DNA of 64,000 nucleotides, taken from contig DKDP01000038.1 in assembly GCA_002449395.1 (NCBI GenBank), forward strand, positions 5,429-69,428. Reading direction: 5' to 3'. The notes under the pieces were generated by a model. It saw nothing but the letters and a program-made list of their open reading frames with translations, was not told the DNA's origin and made no database searches. Source of the DNA: Ruminococcaceae bacterium UBA6845. GTDB lineage: Bacteria; Bacillota; Clostridia; Oscillospirales; Acutalibacteraceae. How positions within the stretch are numbered: position 1 is the first letter of the stretch; each line of letters opens with the position of its first letter. A program made the translations under genes and the position numbers. Shown piece after piece: positions 1-8,009 of the stretch.

Positions 1-42
1 GGCTATTTCCTTAAGGTGAGAACCGAAAAGAAAGATAATTGA
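1..42 (+). CDS. 3' end of an unidentified gene (partial)
   Basis: Frame 1 is open from the window edge and ends with TGA at 40-42, giving a charged 13-residue tail (GYFLKVRTEKKDN). It is followed at once by a convergent terminator hairpin, which supports a real gene end. Too little is present to name a product. Confidence 0.35.
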   Translation, partial: GYFLKVRTEKKDN

Positions 43-51
43 ACAAAAATT

Positions 52-80
52 AATCGGGTTGCAAGCGCAGCCCGATTTTA
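52..80. terminator. Bidirectional intrinsic terminator
   Basis: An 11-bp stem (52-62 with 67-77, one G-T pair) closes on a four-base loop and is followed by TTTT. It lies between the partial plus-strand gene and the end of murC, so it probably serves both. Confidence 0.7.
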
Positions 81-96
81 TATTTATATCTATGAT

Positions 97-1476
97 TTAT
101 TTGTTCTCTTCAAGGCGCTTGATCATCAGCTTTGCCGCCTTGTAGATATCGCCGCAGCCGAGAGTGATGACAAGATCGCCGCTCTGTGCGTGGTCGAGGA
201 CATAGTCCGCAACCTCGTCAAACGTGTTGAACCATACGCTTCCGGGTATCTTTGCCGCAAGCTGTGAGGTGTAAACTCCCTCGGTGTTGACTTCACGTGA
301 GCCCATTATCTCCGTCATAACGCACTCGTCGGGAATCTGAAGAACCTCGGCGAAATCATCCATCAGCTTTTTCGTTCTTGAATAGGTGAACGGCTGGAAT
401 ACCGCCCAGACCTTTCTGTATTTCATCTGCATCGCCGCCTCGAGCGTAACTCTGAGCTCTGCGGGGTGGTGAGCATAGTCGTCGGCGAATGTGATACCGT
501 TCAGCTTTGCAAGTATCTCAAATCTGCGGCAGGCTCCGCCGAACTGCTCGAGCGAGGCAATCGCTTCACTGAACGGGATTCCGCAGTAATCCGCCGCCGC
601 AAGAGCGGCAAGGGCATTGGATACATTGTGCCTGCCCGGAACCTTGAGCTTTACACTGCCGATCTTTTCACCCTTTTTGTAGGCGTCGAAGTGAGCAAAT
701 GCGTTCACCATTTCAATATTGTCGGCATAGTAATCATTGGATTTATCAATACCGAAAGTGATCATATCCTTGCCGCCGATTCCGTCAATCGCCTTGAGCG
801 TATTGGCGTCATCGCCGTTATAAATTACCGCCTTATTTGCCATTTCGGCAAAGGTGTGGAATGATTTTATAATATTTTCAATATTCTTGAAATATTCGAG
901 GTGATCGGCGTCAACGTTGAGGATAATCGCAATGTCGGGGTCGAGCTTAAGAAAATGATCCTTAAACTCACAGGATTCGCAGACCATATTCTGAGTGTTT
1001 CCGACTCTGCCGTGGCTGTGGATGAGCGGGAGCTCGCCGCCGATAACCGCCGACGGATCCTTGCCGCACTGGATCATTATCTGCGTAAGCATTGACGAAA
1101 CCGTTGTTTTGCCGTGGGTTCCGCACACGCAGTAGCAGTCGGAATAAAGCCTTGTGATTGCGCCGAGAAGATCGGCACGTTCAACGGTCGGGATCGAAGA
1201 ATTTTTCGCCGCAACAAGCTCCGGGTTGTCCGGCAGAATCGCCGCCGTGTACACAATCAGCTCTGCGCCCTCGATATTTTCGGCTTTCTGACCGAGTGTG
1301 ACGGGGATTCCGAGACTGCGCACCCTTGCAAGAGTGTCCGTTTCATTATTATCCGAGCCCGAGAGCTCATAGCCCTCTTTATGAAGTATTTCGGCAAGCG
1401 GACACATACCCGATCCGCCGATACCGATAAAGTGGATTCTTTTTACTTTTTTAAGCAATTCATCTATTTCAAACAA
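97..1476 (-). CDS. murC: UDP-N-acetylmuramate--L-alanine ligase
   Basis: Cytoplasmic Mur ligase that adds L-alanine to UDP-N-acetylmuramate using ATP, the first peptide step of peptidoglycan precursor synthesis. The N-terminus has the nucleotide-binding GIGGSG motif (about residues 18-23), the ATP P-loop GTHGKTT follows near residue 120, and the DDYAHHP motif marks the C-terminal region. At 459 residues it has the usual family length. An ATG at 1485 directly abuts the Shine-Dalgarno AGGGAG, so the TTG at 1476, nine bases downstream, is the better start. It stands alone, convergent with the partial gene at the left edge and divergent from dpaA. Confidence 0.95.
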   Translation of the reverse strand: MFEIDELLKKVKRIHFIGIGGSGMCPLAEILHKEGYELSGSDNNETDTLARVRSLGIPVTLGQKAENIEGAELIVYTAAILPDNPELVAAKNSSIPTVERADLLGAITRLYSDCYCVCGTHGKTTVSSMLTQIMIQCGKDPSAVIGGELPLIHSHGRVGNTQNMVCESCEFKDHFLKLDPDIAIILNVDADHLEYFKNIENIIKSFHTFAEMANKAVIYNGDDANTLKAIDGIGGKDMITFGIDKSNDYYADNIEMVNAFAHFDAYKKGEKIGSVKLKVPGRHNVSNALAALAAADYCGIPFSEAIASLEQFGGACRRFEILAKLNGITFADDYAHHPAELRVTLEAAMQMKYRKVWAVFQPFTYSRTKKLMDDFAEVLQIPDECVMTEIMGSREVNTEGVYTSQLAAKIPGSVWFNTFDEVADYVLDHAQSGDLVITLGCGDIYKAAKLMIKRLEENK

Positions 1477-1561
1477 GACAATCATCTCCCTGATGTTTAT
1501 TTACCTATTACATTATAAGGCAAATCGTATGAAAAATAAATAGCAAAATGAAATATTTTCG

Positions 1562-1589
1562 CACCCGCACAGGATTTTGTCATATGATA
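1562..1589 (+). promoter_or_regulatory. Possible sigma-K-type promoter of dpaAB
   Basis: CATATGATA at 1581-1589 fits the sigma-K -10 pattern CATANNNTA exactly, and an AC-containing -35 (CAC, 1562-1564) lies 16 bases upstream. dpaAB is a classic late mother-cell operon, so the match is sensible. The weak point is that transcription would start at about 1596, inside the ribosome binding site. Confidence 0.35.
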
Positions 1590-1606
1590 CAGTGGAGGTA
1601 ATAAAA

Positions 1607-2410
1607 ATGCAGGCAGAAAAATTTTTACTGATCGGAAATGACAAAAAGATGCAGGCTTGCCAGAAAAGGCTTGCCGAAAGAGGCTACACGGCGTCCTGCT
1701 GTGAAGCGGATGAGGTGGAAAGGAACGTTGTCTTTTATCCGAATATTATTTTGCCGCTGCCCACGCTCGCAAACGGCGTAATCTCGGGGACAGGACTTTC
1801 TGCCGAGGAATTTTTTCACCTGACCGGTGAGAAGCAAAGAATTTTCTACGGTAATCTTACCGAAAATCCGTTCGGCGGCAGAGGGATCAGCTATTATAAC
1901 GAGAGCTTTCTTGTGAAAAATTCAAGGCTCACGGCTCAGGGCACGCTCAGAATAATACTCGAAAATATTGACAGGGATTTATATTCTATGAACGCCGCCG
2001 TGCTCGGCTACGGCAGGTGCGGCAGTGCGATATGCAAATCCTTGCAGGCGAACGGCGCACGGGTTGTCTCGGTGTCGAGAAATTCGCATTCCGCCGCATT
2101 GGCTCGGAATGAAAGGCTGATTCCGATGACCTATGACGAGTTTTTCGGAAAAATACGTGATTTTGATATAATTGTCAACACCGTGCCGTACAACATATTG
2201 GGCAGGAGCGCTATGGAACGCCTGACATCGAAAAATCTGTATGTCGAGATTGCGTCAAAGCCGTACGGATTCAATATAAACGAAACTGATAAATACAATT
2301 TCAGATACATTCTTGCCGAAAGTTTGCCGGGACGTTTTACACCGACAAGCGCAGGCGCAAATATCGCCGATACGGTCATTGAATTGATAAAGGAGGGTAA
2401 GAATGAATAA
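1607..2410 (+). CDS. dpaA: Dipicolinate synthase subunit A
   Basis: With DpaB it oxidises dihydrodipicolinate to dipicolinic acid in the mother cell; the product loads the spore core as the calcium chelate. The 267-residue protein has an N-terminal domain and a C-terminal Rossmann fold with AVLGYGRCGSAI around residues 138-149. A TTG 30 bases upstream is in frame, but ATG at 1607 sits eight bases after GGAGG and is preferred. The stop overlaps the dpaB start by eight bases, so the two are translationally coupled. It marks the organism as genetically equipped to sporulate. Confidence 0.93.
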   Translation: MQAEKFLLIGNDKKMQACQKRLAERGYTASCCEADEVERNVVFYPNIILPLPTLANGVISGTGLSAEEFFHLTGEKQRIFYGNLTENPFGGRGISYYNESFLVKNSRLTAQGTLRIILENIDRDLYSMNAAVLGYGRCGSAICKSLQANGARVVSVSRNSHSAALARNERLIPMTYDEFFGKIRDFDIIVNTVPYNILGRSAMERLTSKNLYVEIASKPYGFNINETDKYNFRYILAESLPGRFTPTSAGANIADTVIELIKEGKNE

Positions 2411-2981
2411 GGTTGTGGGCTTTGCCCTTTGCGGATCTTTCTGCACATTCAGCGATGTTATACCGCAGATTGAAATGCTCAGAAAGCTGAATTACGATAT
2501 AGTGCCGATAATGTCGGGGATAGCCTATGAAACCGACACGAGATTCGGCAGGGCGGAAGAAATAAGGAACAGGATTGAGACAATATGCAAACACGAGATA
2601 TTGCACACCATACCCGAGGTTGAACCGATAGGGCCGAAAAAAATGCTCGATGTGCTTGTCATTGCTCCGTGCACGGGGAACACGGCTGCAAAGCTCGCCA
2701 ACGGGATAACCGATACCTCGGTGACAATGGCGGCAAAATCTCATCTCAGAAACGGCAGACCCGTCGTCATAGCCGTTTCAACCAATGACGGATTTGCCGG
2801 GGCGGCGAAGAACATAGGGAGCCTGCTTAACTATAAAAATATTTATCTTGTCCCGTTCAGACAGGACGATCACGAAAAGAAGCCACGTTCGCTTGTTGCT
2901 GATTTCTCACTCATACCGGAAGCGGTGGAGGCGGCGCTTAAGGGGGAACAGCTTCAGCCGATCGCCAAGGATCCTAAATAA
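2403..2981 (+). CDS. dpaB: Dipicolinate synthase subunit B
   Basis: Flavoprotein-fold subunit of dipicolinate synthase (SpoVFB family), 192 residues. The N-terminal glycine-rich turn GFALCGSFCTF and the motif APCTGNTAAKLANGITD are typical of the FMN/phosphopantothenoylcysteine decarboxylase-like fold of this subunit. It overlaps dpaA and ends just before a strong terminator, so dpaAB is a two-gene operon. In some bacilli this gene is itself interrupted by an excisable element; here it is intact. Confidence 0.93.
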   Translation: MNKVVGFALCGSFCTFSDVIPQIEMLRKLNYDIVPIMSGIAYETDTRFGRAEEIRNRIETICKHEILHTIPEVEPIGPKKMLDVLVIAPCTGNTAAKLANGITDTSVTMAAKSHLRNGRPVVIAVSTNDGFAGAAKNIGSLLNYKNIYLVPFRQDDHEKKPRSLVADFSLIPEAVEAALKGEQLQPIAKDPK

Positions 2982-2986
2982 ATGTT

Positions 2987-3027
2987 AAGGCAATACCGCA
3001 CAAGCAGAAGCTGCGGTATTGCCTTAA
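2987..3027. terminator. Terminator of dpaAB
   Basis: A perfect 14-bp stem (AAGGCAATACCGCA at 2987-3000 with its complement at 3012-3025) and an 11-base loop directly follow dpaB. The T-run is short. Confidence 0.7.
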
Positions 3028-3060
3028 TTCGACTTTCTTCGGATGTAAAAAAGCCAAGCA

Positions 3061-3741
3061 TCACTGATGCTCAGCCATATTTATTTCGTAATTGCCGCTT
3101 TTCAAAATTCTGACAAGATCGGCATTGGTGTTTATCTTTTCGTCGGTGATGATTCCCGACACATTCCCCCGCTGGCTTTCACGGTGATAGTCCGCACCGC
3201 CCGTCACAATTTTGAAATTTTCCTTTTTCGCCCACTCCTGAGCCTTTTGGTTAAGATCCTTATCCTTATCCTTGCCGTTAAAGACCTCGCAGCCGTCAAT
3301 GTACTTCGGATTCGCCCTGTGAATATACGGTCGGAACGGGTGCGCCTGAACGATGACGGCTCCGCTCTTCTTAACAAGCTCATAGAACCGTCTCGATCCT
3401 TTGAACAGCATATTGCCGTTGTTCCTGACAAAGTCCTCGTCAATTCCGTATACGAGATAATCATTCGTCGTCGCAAAGTATCTTATCTCCATACCGAGCA
3501 GAACCGTAAAGTCATCACCTGCCGCCTCAAGTGCGTTGTGATAGCCACGCAGATACTTGTCAACGTCAATTTGCTTTTTAAACGAGCTGTCCGTGCCGAA
3601 TGTCAAAAAAGAATAGTGATCCGTAACGACAAGTCCGCTGTAACCTATTGACTTGTAAAATTCAACCGTGTCCTTTGCCAATGCCGCCGCACATTCGCTT
3701 GTCTCGGCGGTGTGGCAATGCAGTTCATACTTGTATTTCAT
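3061..3741 (-). CDS. PHP-domain phosphoesterase
   Basis: A 226-residue PHP (polymerase and histidinol phosphatase) family protein. Metal-ligand motifs in order are ELHCHTAET at the N-terminus, VTDHYSF, AHPFRPY, and GADYHRES near the C-terminus, as expected for a trinuclear-metal phosphoesterase. The substrate cannot be told; relatives hydrolyse histidinol phosphate, nucleotides or phosphooligonucleotides. A paralogue is encoded at 33946-34653. It converges with dpaB. Confidence 0.8.
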   Translation of the reverse strand: MKYKYELHCHTAETSECAAALAKDTVEFYKSIGYSGLVVTDHYSFLTFGTDSSFKKQIDVDKYLRGYHNALEAAGDDFTVLLGMEIRYFATTNDYLVYGIDEDFVRNNGNMLFKGSRRFYELVKKSGAVIVQAHPFRPYIHRANPKYIDGCEVFNGKDKDKDLNQKAQEWAKKENFKIVTGGADYHRESQRGNVSGIITDEKINTNADLVRILKSGNYEINMAEHQ

Positions 3742-3829
3742 CGGGTTTCCTTCTTTGGTTTATACTTTAATGGATAATTATCGGGCTTTTATTTTTTAGA
3801 GACAGCAAGAATAGTCTGCTGAAATTCCA

Positions 3830-3909
3830 CGGTGCGATGTGGTCATCGCACCCTACGACGAGGTTCGATAAAAGAACAACTTGTAGGGCACGATGTCCAC
3901 ATCGTGCCG
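3830..3909. repeat. Pair of inverted 27-bp palindromic repeats
   Basis: Two 27-bp units (3830-3856 and 3883-3909) are near reverse complements of one another. Each is itself a hairpin: GGTGCGATG/CATCGCACC at 3831-3852 and GGCACGATG/CATCGTGCC at 3887-3908, both with four-base loops. The outer CCCTAC/GTAGGG ends also pair, so the whole can fold as a cruciform. It resembles a small non-coding palindromic or MITE-like element in an otherwise empty intergenic stretch. Confidence 0.6.
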
Positions 3910-3958
3910 CAAATTTTCTACTGACTTTCCTTGCCATTTCGCACTTCTCCAAAAATCA

Positions 3959-3987
3959 CCTCCCCTCGCTTAACAAGGGGAGGCAAA
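3959..3987. terminator. Terminator-like hairpin after the ceramidase-like gene
   Basis: CCTCCCCT (3959-3966) pairs with AGGGGAGG (3976-3983) just beyond the stop of the minus-strand gene at 3998. A proper T-run is lacking. Confidence 0.45.
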
Positions 3988-3997
3988 TTAACAAGAA

Positions 3998-5428
3998 TTA
4001 TTTAACTCTCTTCATAATATCGGCAAACTCGTCCGTGAGAGTCTGCGCCGCAGAATATCCCATAGAGTTCGTCTCGTGATAATGATTTCTGTCGAAACGG
4101 TCTCTGCCGCTCGAAAGATACGGCTGTGTCTTATGAAGAATAAAGTCGTTTGGAGCAACAACATATCCCGTCATATCGTTCGTAACACCGAATATAAGAA
4201 GATCCTTGTCACCTGCAATGTCAACCAGCGGAGTCGGGTCGATCTCCGGTCCTCTGCCCGTTGCCGAATCCTCGGCAGAATCATATCCGCCGTATGCAAC
4301 CTCGGGGAATACCTCGCCCGGCATAAGCAGGATCTGCTGTGATCCGATCTTCATATATGTCATTTCCGAAACAAGCGCAATTCCGAGATCGCCCTTCTTG
4401 GCAGGAACGAGCTTTGAGCTCATAACCTTGAGCATTGCAAGGAAAGCGAGCACGGCGTTATCGGCATAGTAATAGAACGGCTGCTGAATAACGGTAATTT
4501 CGGGATCCATTTTCTTGTCATTATCAATTGTAAGAGCAGCCTTGCCGAGCGTTTCACCCTGAAGCTCGGTTCTCTTCCATCTGTCCTCAATCTCCGGGAA
4601 GCCGGGATCAACCGCACCGATCGCACCGATGCCGTAGAGAACATTGACATCCTTTTCCTTGTAGATCGTCTGTCTGAGGAAATACGGATAATCCGCACTG
4701 CAAAGAGTGTTTGAACCGCCGAGTGTGTTCGGGTGGGCGGCATAGTTGAGAAGCCACGTCTCCTTACTTCCGTCGTCGGGAACAAAACGGATTCTTGTCA
4801 ATATATCGTGAAGAACTACCGGAGGACGCTTGTCATACTGAGCGTCGGGAACGTGAGTTGTGCCGACGAAAAGATCACCCTTTTTGCGGTTGTCATATGC
4901 CTCAAGGCAAACCTCCTTGACCGTTCTGAAAATCTTCTGCATATATGTATCAACCTTGCCGCTCTTCGGGAGTTTACCCCAGTAACCTACGGTGTCGAAT
5001 CCGCCGTGAGTATGCGAACAGCAAACATTGATCGCCTTGCACTTCGCCTTGCTTGAAAAATCGGCAAGACTTTCACGGATAATACTGACCTCAAAGTTTG
5101 TAAGACCGATAATATCGGCGCAAACCATCATAACGCCGCCCTCATCGCCGCAGCCGATCCACATTGCACTGATCGTGATCGGATCGTGAAAACCTGTCAT
5201 CTTCTGAGCCATCTTGTGACCCGCAATATAATAGGTCTTGGAATCGAAATCGTCGGGCATAGTCTCTTTCATCGCAAATCCGACGTCAAACTTTCCGTCA
5301 TCCTTGTTAGATATCGTTACAGGCTGAACCTTCGGCAAATCCTCGGGATAGCCTTTCTTTGCAAGTCTCTTGCCCTTGCCCGTTGTAATTTTCTTGACGG
5401 CGCTTGCCGCAAGATCTGCTATATCCAT
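3998..5428 (-). CDS. Neutral/alkaline ceramidase-like hydrolase
   Basis: A 476-residue protein resembling the N-terminal catalytic domain of neutral/alkaline non-lysosomal ceramidases, which are zinc amidases. Supporting motifs are CCSHTHGGFDTVGYWG around residue 135-150 (the zinc-binding HTH region), NYAAHPNTLGG near residue 230, and a C-terminal PGEVFPEVAYGG segment. No signal peptide is visible, so it is probably cytosolic, unlike typical secreted ceramidases, and the true substrate is unknown. The ATG follows GGAGGT by eight bases. It is monocistronic and divergent from the aquaporin gene. Confidence 0.65.
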   Translation of the reverse strand: MDIADLAASAVKKITTGKGKRLAKKGYPEDLPKVQPVTISNKDDGKFDVGFAMKETMPDDFDSKTYYIAGHKMAQKMTGFHDPITISAMWIGCGDEGGVMMVCADIIGLTNFEVSIIRESLADFSSKAKCKAINVCCSHTHGGFDTVGYWGKLPKSGKVDTYMQKIFRTVKEVCLEAYDNRKKGDLFVGTTHVPDAQYDKRPPVVLHDILTRIRFVPDDGSKETWLLNYAAHPNTLGGSNTLCSADYPYFLRQTIYKEKDVNVLYGIGAIGAVDPGFPEIEDRWKRTELQGETLGKAALTIDNDKKMDPEITVIQQPFYYYADNAVLAFLAMLKVMSSKLVPAKKGDLGIALVSEMTYMKIGSQQILLMPGEVFPEVAYGGYDSAEDSATGRGPEIDPTPLVDIAGDKDLLIFGVTNDMTGYVVAPNDFILHKTQPYLSSGRDRFDRNHYHETNSMGYSAAQTLTDEFADIMKRVK

Positions 5429-5549
5429 ATATTTGACCTCCTTGAAACGAGTAACCTCTGATTACTTATATTTCACATAGTATTATATCACGATATATGG
5501 ATATAAACAAGTTAATTTTTTGTGAATTTGTACGGCAAACAAAGACTGA

Positions 5550-5578
5550 TTGACACCGAACAGGTGAAATGATATAAT
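5550..5578 (+). promoter_or_regulatory. Sigma-A promoter of the aquaporin gene
   Basis: TTGACA (5550-5555), a 17-base spacer and TATAAT (5573-5578), both consensus, 33 bases before the ATG. Confidence 0.85.
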
Positions 5579-5610
5579 TCATTTGTAAAAAAACTTAGGG
5601 AGGAAATCCT

Positions 5611-6309
5611 ATGAGAATCAAAAAGTATATTGCAGAATTTTTGGGCACGGCAATTCTTGTGCTTTTCGGATGCGGAACGGCTGTTTTCTGCGGCGGTCTT
5701 TCGGGCGGCACGGGTAACGGCACTCTCGGCGTTGCTGCCGTTGCGCTTGCATTCGGTCTTTCAATTGTCGCAGGCGCATATTCAATCGGTCACATCTCGG
5801 GCTGTCACGTCAACCCGGCGGTTTCGCTCGCTATGTTCATCAACGGCAAGCTCGACATTATCGACCTCATCGGCTATGTCGCCGCACAGGTTGCAGGTGC
5901 ATTTGCGGGAAGCGGGCTTCTCCTGCTGATCACGAAGAACACATCCGTCACCGGCTTCGGCTCAAACGGATACGGCGATCTCAGCAGTGTCGGTATCTCA
6001 ATGGAGGGCGCAATCATTGCCGAAATTATTCTTACTTTCGTCTTTGTCCTCACGGTACTCGGTGTGACTTCAAGCGAGAAATATTCATCGGTTGCGGGAA
6101 TTGTCATCGGCCTGACGCTCACGTTTGTGCATATTATCGGAATCCCCCTTACGGGCACATCCGTTAACCCCGCAAGAAGCCTTGCCCCCGCAGTTCTCGA
6201 GGGCGGAGCTGCGCTTGATCAGGTTTGGGTGTTCATCGTCGCTCCCCTCGCCGGCGCCGCATTGGCAGGAATTATTTTCAAATTCCTTTTCAAGCCGAAA
6301 GAGGCATAA
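5611..6309 (+). CDS. aqpZ: MIP-family aquaporin
   Basis: A 232-residue six-helix channel of the major intrinsic protein family. The two half-helix pore signatures are intact: HVNPAVSLAMF near residue 70 and SVNPARSLAPA near residue 188. The first helix starts at the N-terminus (AEFLGTAILVLFGCGTA). The short pore loops suggest a water channel of the AqpZ/AqpM kind rather than a glycerol facilitator, which usually has longer insertions, but selectivity cannot be proven by eye. RBS GGGAGG is well placed, and the gene is flanked by its own promoter and terminator. Confidence 0.9.
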   Translation: MRIKKYIAEFLGTAILVLFGCGTAVFCGGLSGGTGNGTLGVAAVALAFGLSIVAGAYSIGHISGCHVNPAVSLAMFINGKLDIIDLIGYVAAQVAGAFAGSGLLLLITKNTSVTGFGSNGYGDLSSVGISMEGAIIAEIILTFVFVLTVLGVTSSEKYSSVAGIVIGLTLTFVHIIGIPLTGTSVNPARSLAPAVLEGGAALDQVWVFIVAPLAGAALAGIIFKFLFKPKEA

Positions 6310-6330
6310 CATCTTATAAAAATTTCAGGT

Positions 6331-6362
6331 CTCCTCTTGATTGATTCAAGGGGAGCTTTTTA
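6331..6362 (+). terminator. Terminator of the aquaporin gene
   Basis: The stem CTCCTCTTGA / TCAAGGGGAG (6331-6355) is followed by CTTTTTAA, 20 bases after the stop. Confidence 0.75.
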
Positions 6363-6404
6363 ACGGCAGAGAATAATAATCAAACCGCTTTCTTCCCCTT
6401 TGTA

Positions 6405-6433
6405 TTGATTTCACTTTCGCAATGTGGTAGAAT
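6405..6433 (+). promoter_or_regulatory. Promoter of the rRNA methylase gene
   Basis: TTGATT (6405-6410), a 17-base spacer and TAGAAT (6428-6433), giving a 5' leader of about ten bases before the ATG at 6449. Confidence 0.55.
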
Positions 6434-6448
6434 AAACCCGGTGATATT

Positions 6449-7804
6449 ATGTTGAAGAAAAACGATGAAATATATCTGACGGTCAAGAGCTGTACCGTGC
6501 AGGGAAGCGGCGTATGCGACTGTGACGGTATGACGGTTTTTGTGCGCGGCGCCGTGACAGGCGACCGTGTGCTTGCCCATATAATAAAAGTTAAAAAGAC
6601 CTATGCGGTCGGAATAATCAAGAAGCTGATTCAGCGTTCGCCTATGAGAGCGAAGAATTTCTGCCCTATTGCCGAAAAATGCGGCGGATGCTGTTTTGCA
6701 CACATAAAATACAGTGCGGAGCTTGAAATAAAGGCTCAGCAGGTCACCGACAATTTCAGCCGCATCGGCAAGCTCGATATAACTCCCGACCCTATAATTC
6801 CGTCTCCCTCCGCCGAAAGATATCGGAACAAGGCGCAATACCCCGTCGGATCGGACGGAAAGTTTGCGACAATCGGATTTTATGCTCCGATGACGCACAG
6901 AATTATCGACTGCGCCGACTGCCTCTTACAGCCGCAGGAATTTGCGGAGATCACCGATATTTTTCGTGACTGGATCAGGGAAAACAAAATCAGCATCTAC
7001 AACGAAGCCGATAACTCGGGCATTGTGCGCCACATTTATATTCGCAAAGCCGTTGTCACAGGTCAGATAATGGTCTGCATAGTTGCCAACAGCGACTCTC
7101 TCCCCCACTCTGCCGATCTCATCGAAAGGCTCGGGACTGTCGGCGGCGTTTCGAGCATAATACTGAATACCAACCGTGAAAAGACGAATGTCGTCCTCGG
7201 CAAGGAGTGCAAAACCTTGTGGGGCAGTGATTTTATAACAGACGAGCTCTGCGGGCTGAAATTCAATCTCTCTCCCCTTTCGTTTTATCAGGTCAATCAC
7301 GACGGAGCGGAAATCCTCTACACCAAAGCCAAGGAATATGCCGCACTGACAGGCAACGAAACACTCGTTGACCTCTACTGCGGAACAGGCACGATCGGTC
7401 TGACGATGGCAAAAGAAGTCAAACGCCTTATCGGTGTTGAGATTATTCCGCAGGCGATTGAAAACGCCAAAGAGAATGCAAAGCTGAACGGCATAAGCAA
7501 TGCCGAATTTATCTGCGCCGATGCATCTCAGGCGGCGGCAACTTTGCTTGAAAGAGGGATTCGTCCCGATGCCGTTGTCCTTGATCCGCCGAGAAAAGGC
7601 TGTGACGAGGCGCTGATAAATACCGTCGCAGAAATGTCCCCCGAAAGAGTCGTGTATGTCTCGTGCGACAGCGCAACCCTCGCCCGTGACTGCCAACGCT
7701 TCGCCGCCCTCGGCTACACAACCACCCACGCCACCCCCGTCGATATGTTCCCCCATACGGCACATGTGGAGACGGTTGCGTTATTGGTCAGGAACAAGAG
7801 ATAA
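6449..7804 (+). CDS. rlmCD: 23S rRNA (uracil-5-)-methyltransferase, RlmCD/RumA type
   Basis: SAM-dependent enzyme of the TrmA/RlmD family that makes 5-methyluridine in 23S rRNA. The 451-residue protein has an N-terminal TRAM RNA-binding domain (about 5-60), an iron-sulfur cysteine cluster (CPIAEKCGGCC near residue 72), the SAM motif DLYCGTGTIGL near residue 310, LDPPRKGCDEA near residue 380, and the nucleophile motif VSCDSATLARD near residue 405. Gram-positive members usually modify both U747 and U1939; which sites are used here is not visible. It is monocistronic, with a hairpin terminator 33 bases downstream. Confidence 0.88.
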   Translation: MLKKNDEIYLTVKSCTVQGSGVCDCDGMTVFVRGAVTGDRVLAHIIKVKKTYAVGIIKKLIQRSPMRAKNFCPIAEKCGGCCFAHIKYSAELEIKAQQVTDNFSRIGKLDITPDPIIPSPSAERYRNKAQYPVGSDGKFATIGFYAPMTHRIIDCADCLLQPQEFAEITDIFRDWIRENKISIYNEADNSGIVRHIYIRKAVVTGQIMVCIVANSDSLPHSADLIERLGTVGGVSSIILNTNREKTNVVLGKECKTLWGSDFITDELCGLKFNLSPLSFYQVNHDGAEILYTKAKEYAALTGNETLVDLYCGTGTIGLTMAKEVKRLIGVEIIPQAIENAKENAKLNGISNAEFICADASQAAATLLERGIRPDAVVLDPPRKGCDEALINTVAEMSPERVVYVSCDSATLARDCQRFAALGYTTTHATPVDMFPHTAHVETVALLVRNKR

Positions 7805-7836
7805 AACAAAGTAAATTTATCAATATCATAAGAGCA

Positions 7837-7868
7837 AGGTGCGATAATGACGTCGCACCTTTAATTTT
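7837..7868 (+). terminator. Terminator of rlmCD
   Basis: AGGTGCGA (7837-7844) pairs with TCGCACCT (7853-7860), followed by a T-rich run. Confidence 0.65.
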
Positions 7869-8009
7869 TATTTTAAACTGTCAAAAAAACATCTATCTTT
7901 TCTTGAAACCTTATGTTATAATTATTTTGTAGATAAAGCATTTTGATGCTCCGAGGGGCTCTCGGGAGCATAATGAATAAAATTTGTAAAATCGAAAGGA
8001 GATTCAACT

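Noticed and set aside
466..1518. Plus-strand open frames opposite murC
   Set aside because: They are antisense to a clear murC, lack RBS and family features, and follow its codon pattern.
7904..7931. Sigma-W-type ECF promoter (TGAAAC ... TGTA) before the ydjI-like gene
   Set aside because: The spacing is 18 instead of 16 and the -10 is TGTA, not CGTA; a TATAAT at 7917-7922 lies between without a good -35. Suggestive only.
7946..7971. Riboswitch in the ydjI-like leader
   Set aside because: Just one simple hairpin (ATGCTCC/GGAGCAT) with no conserved aptamer pattern.
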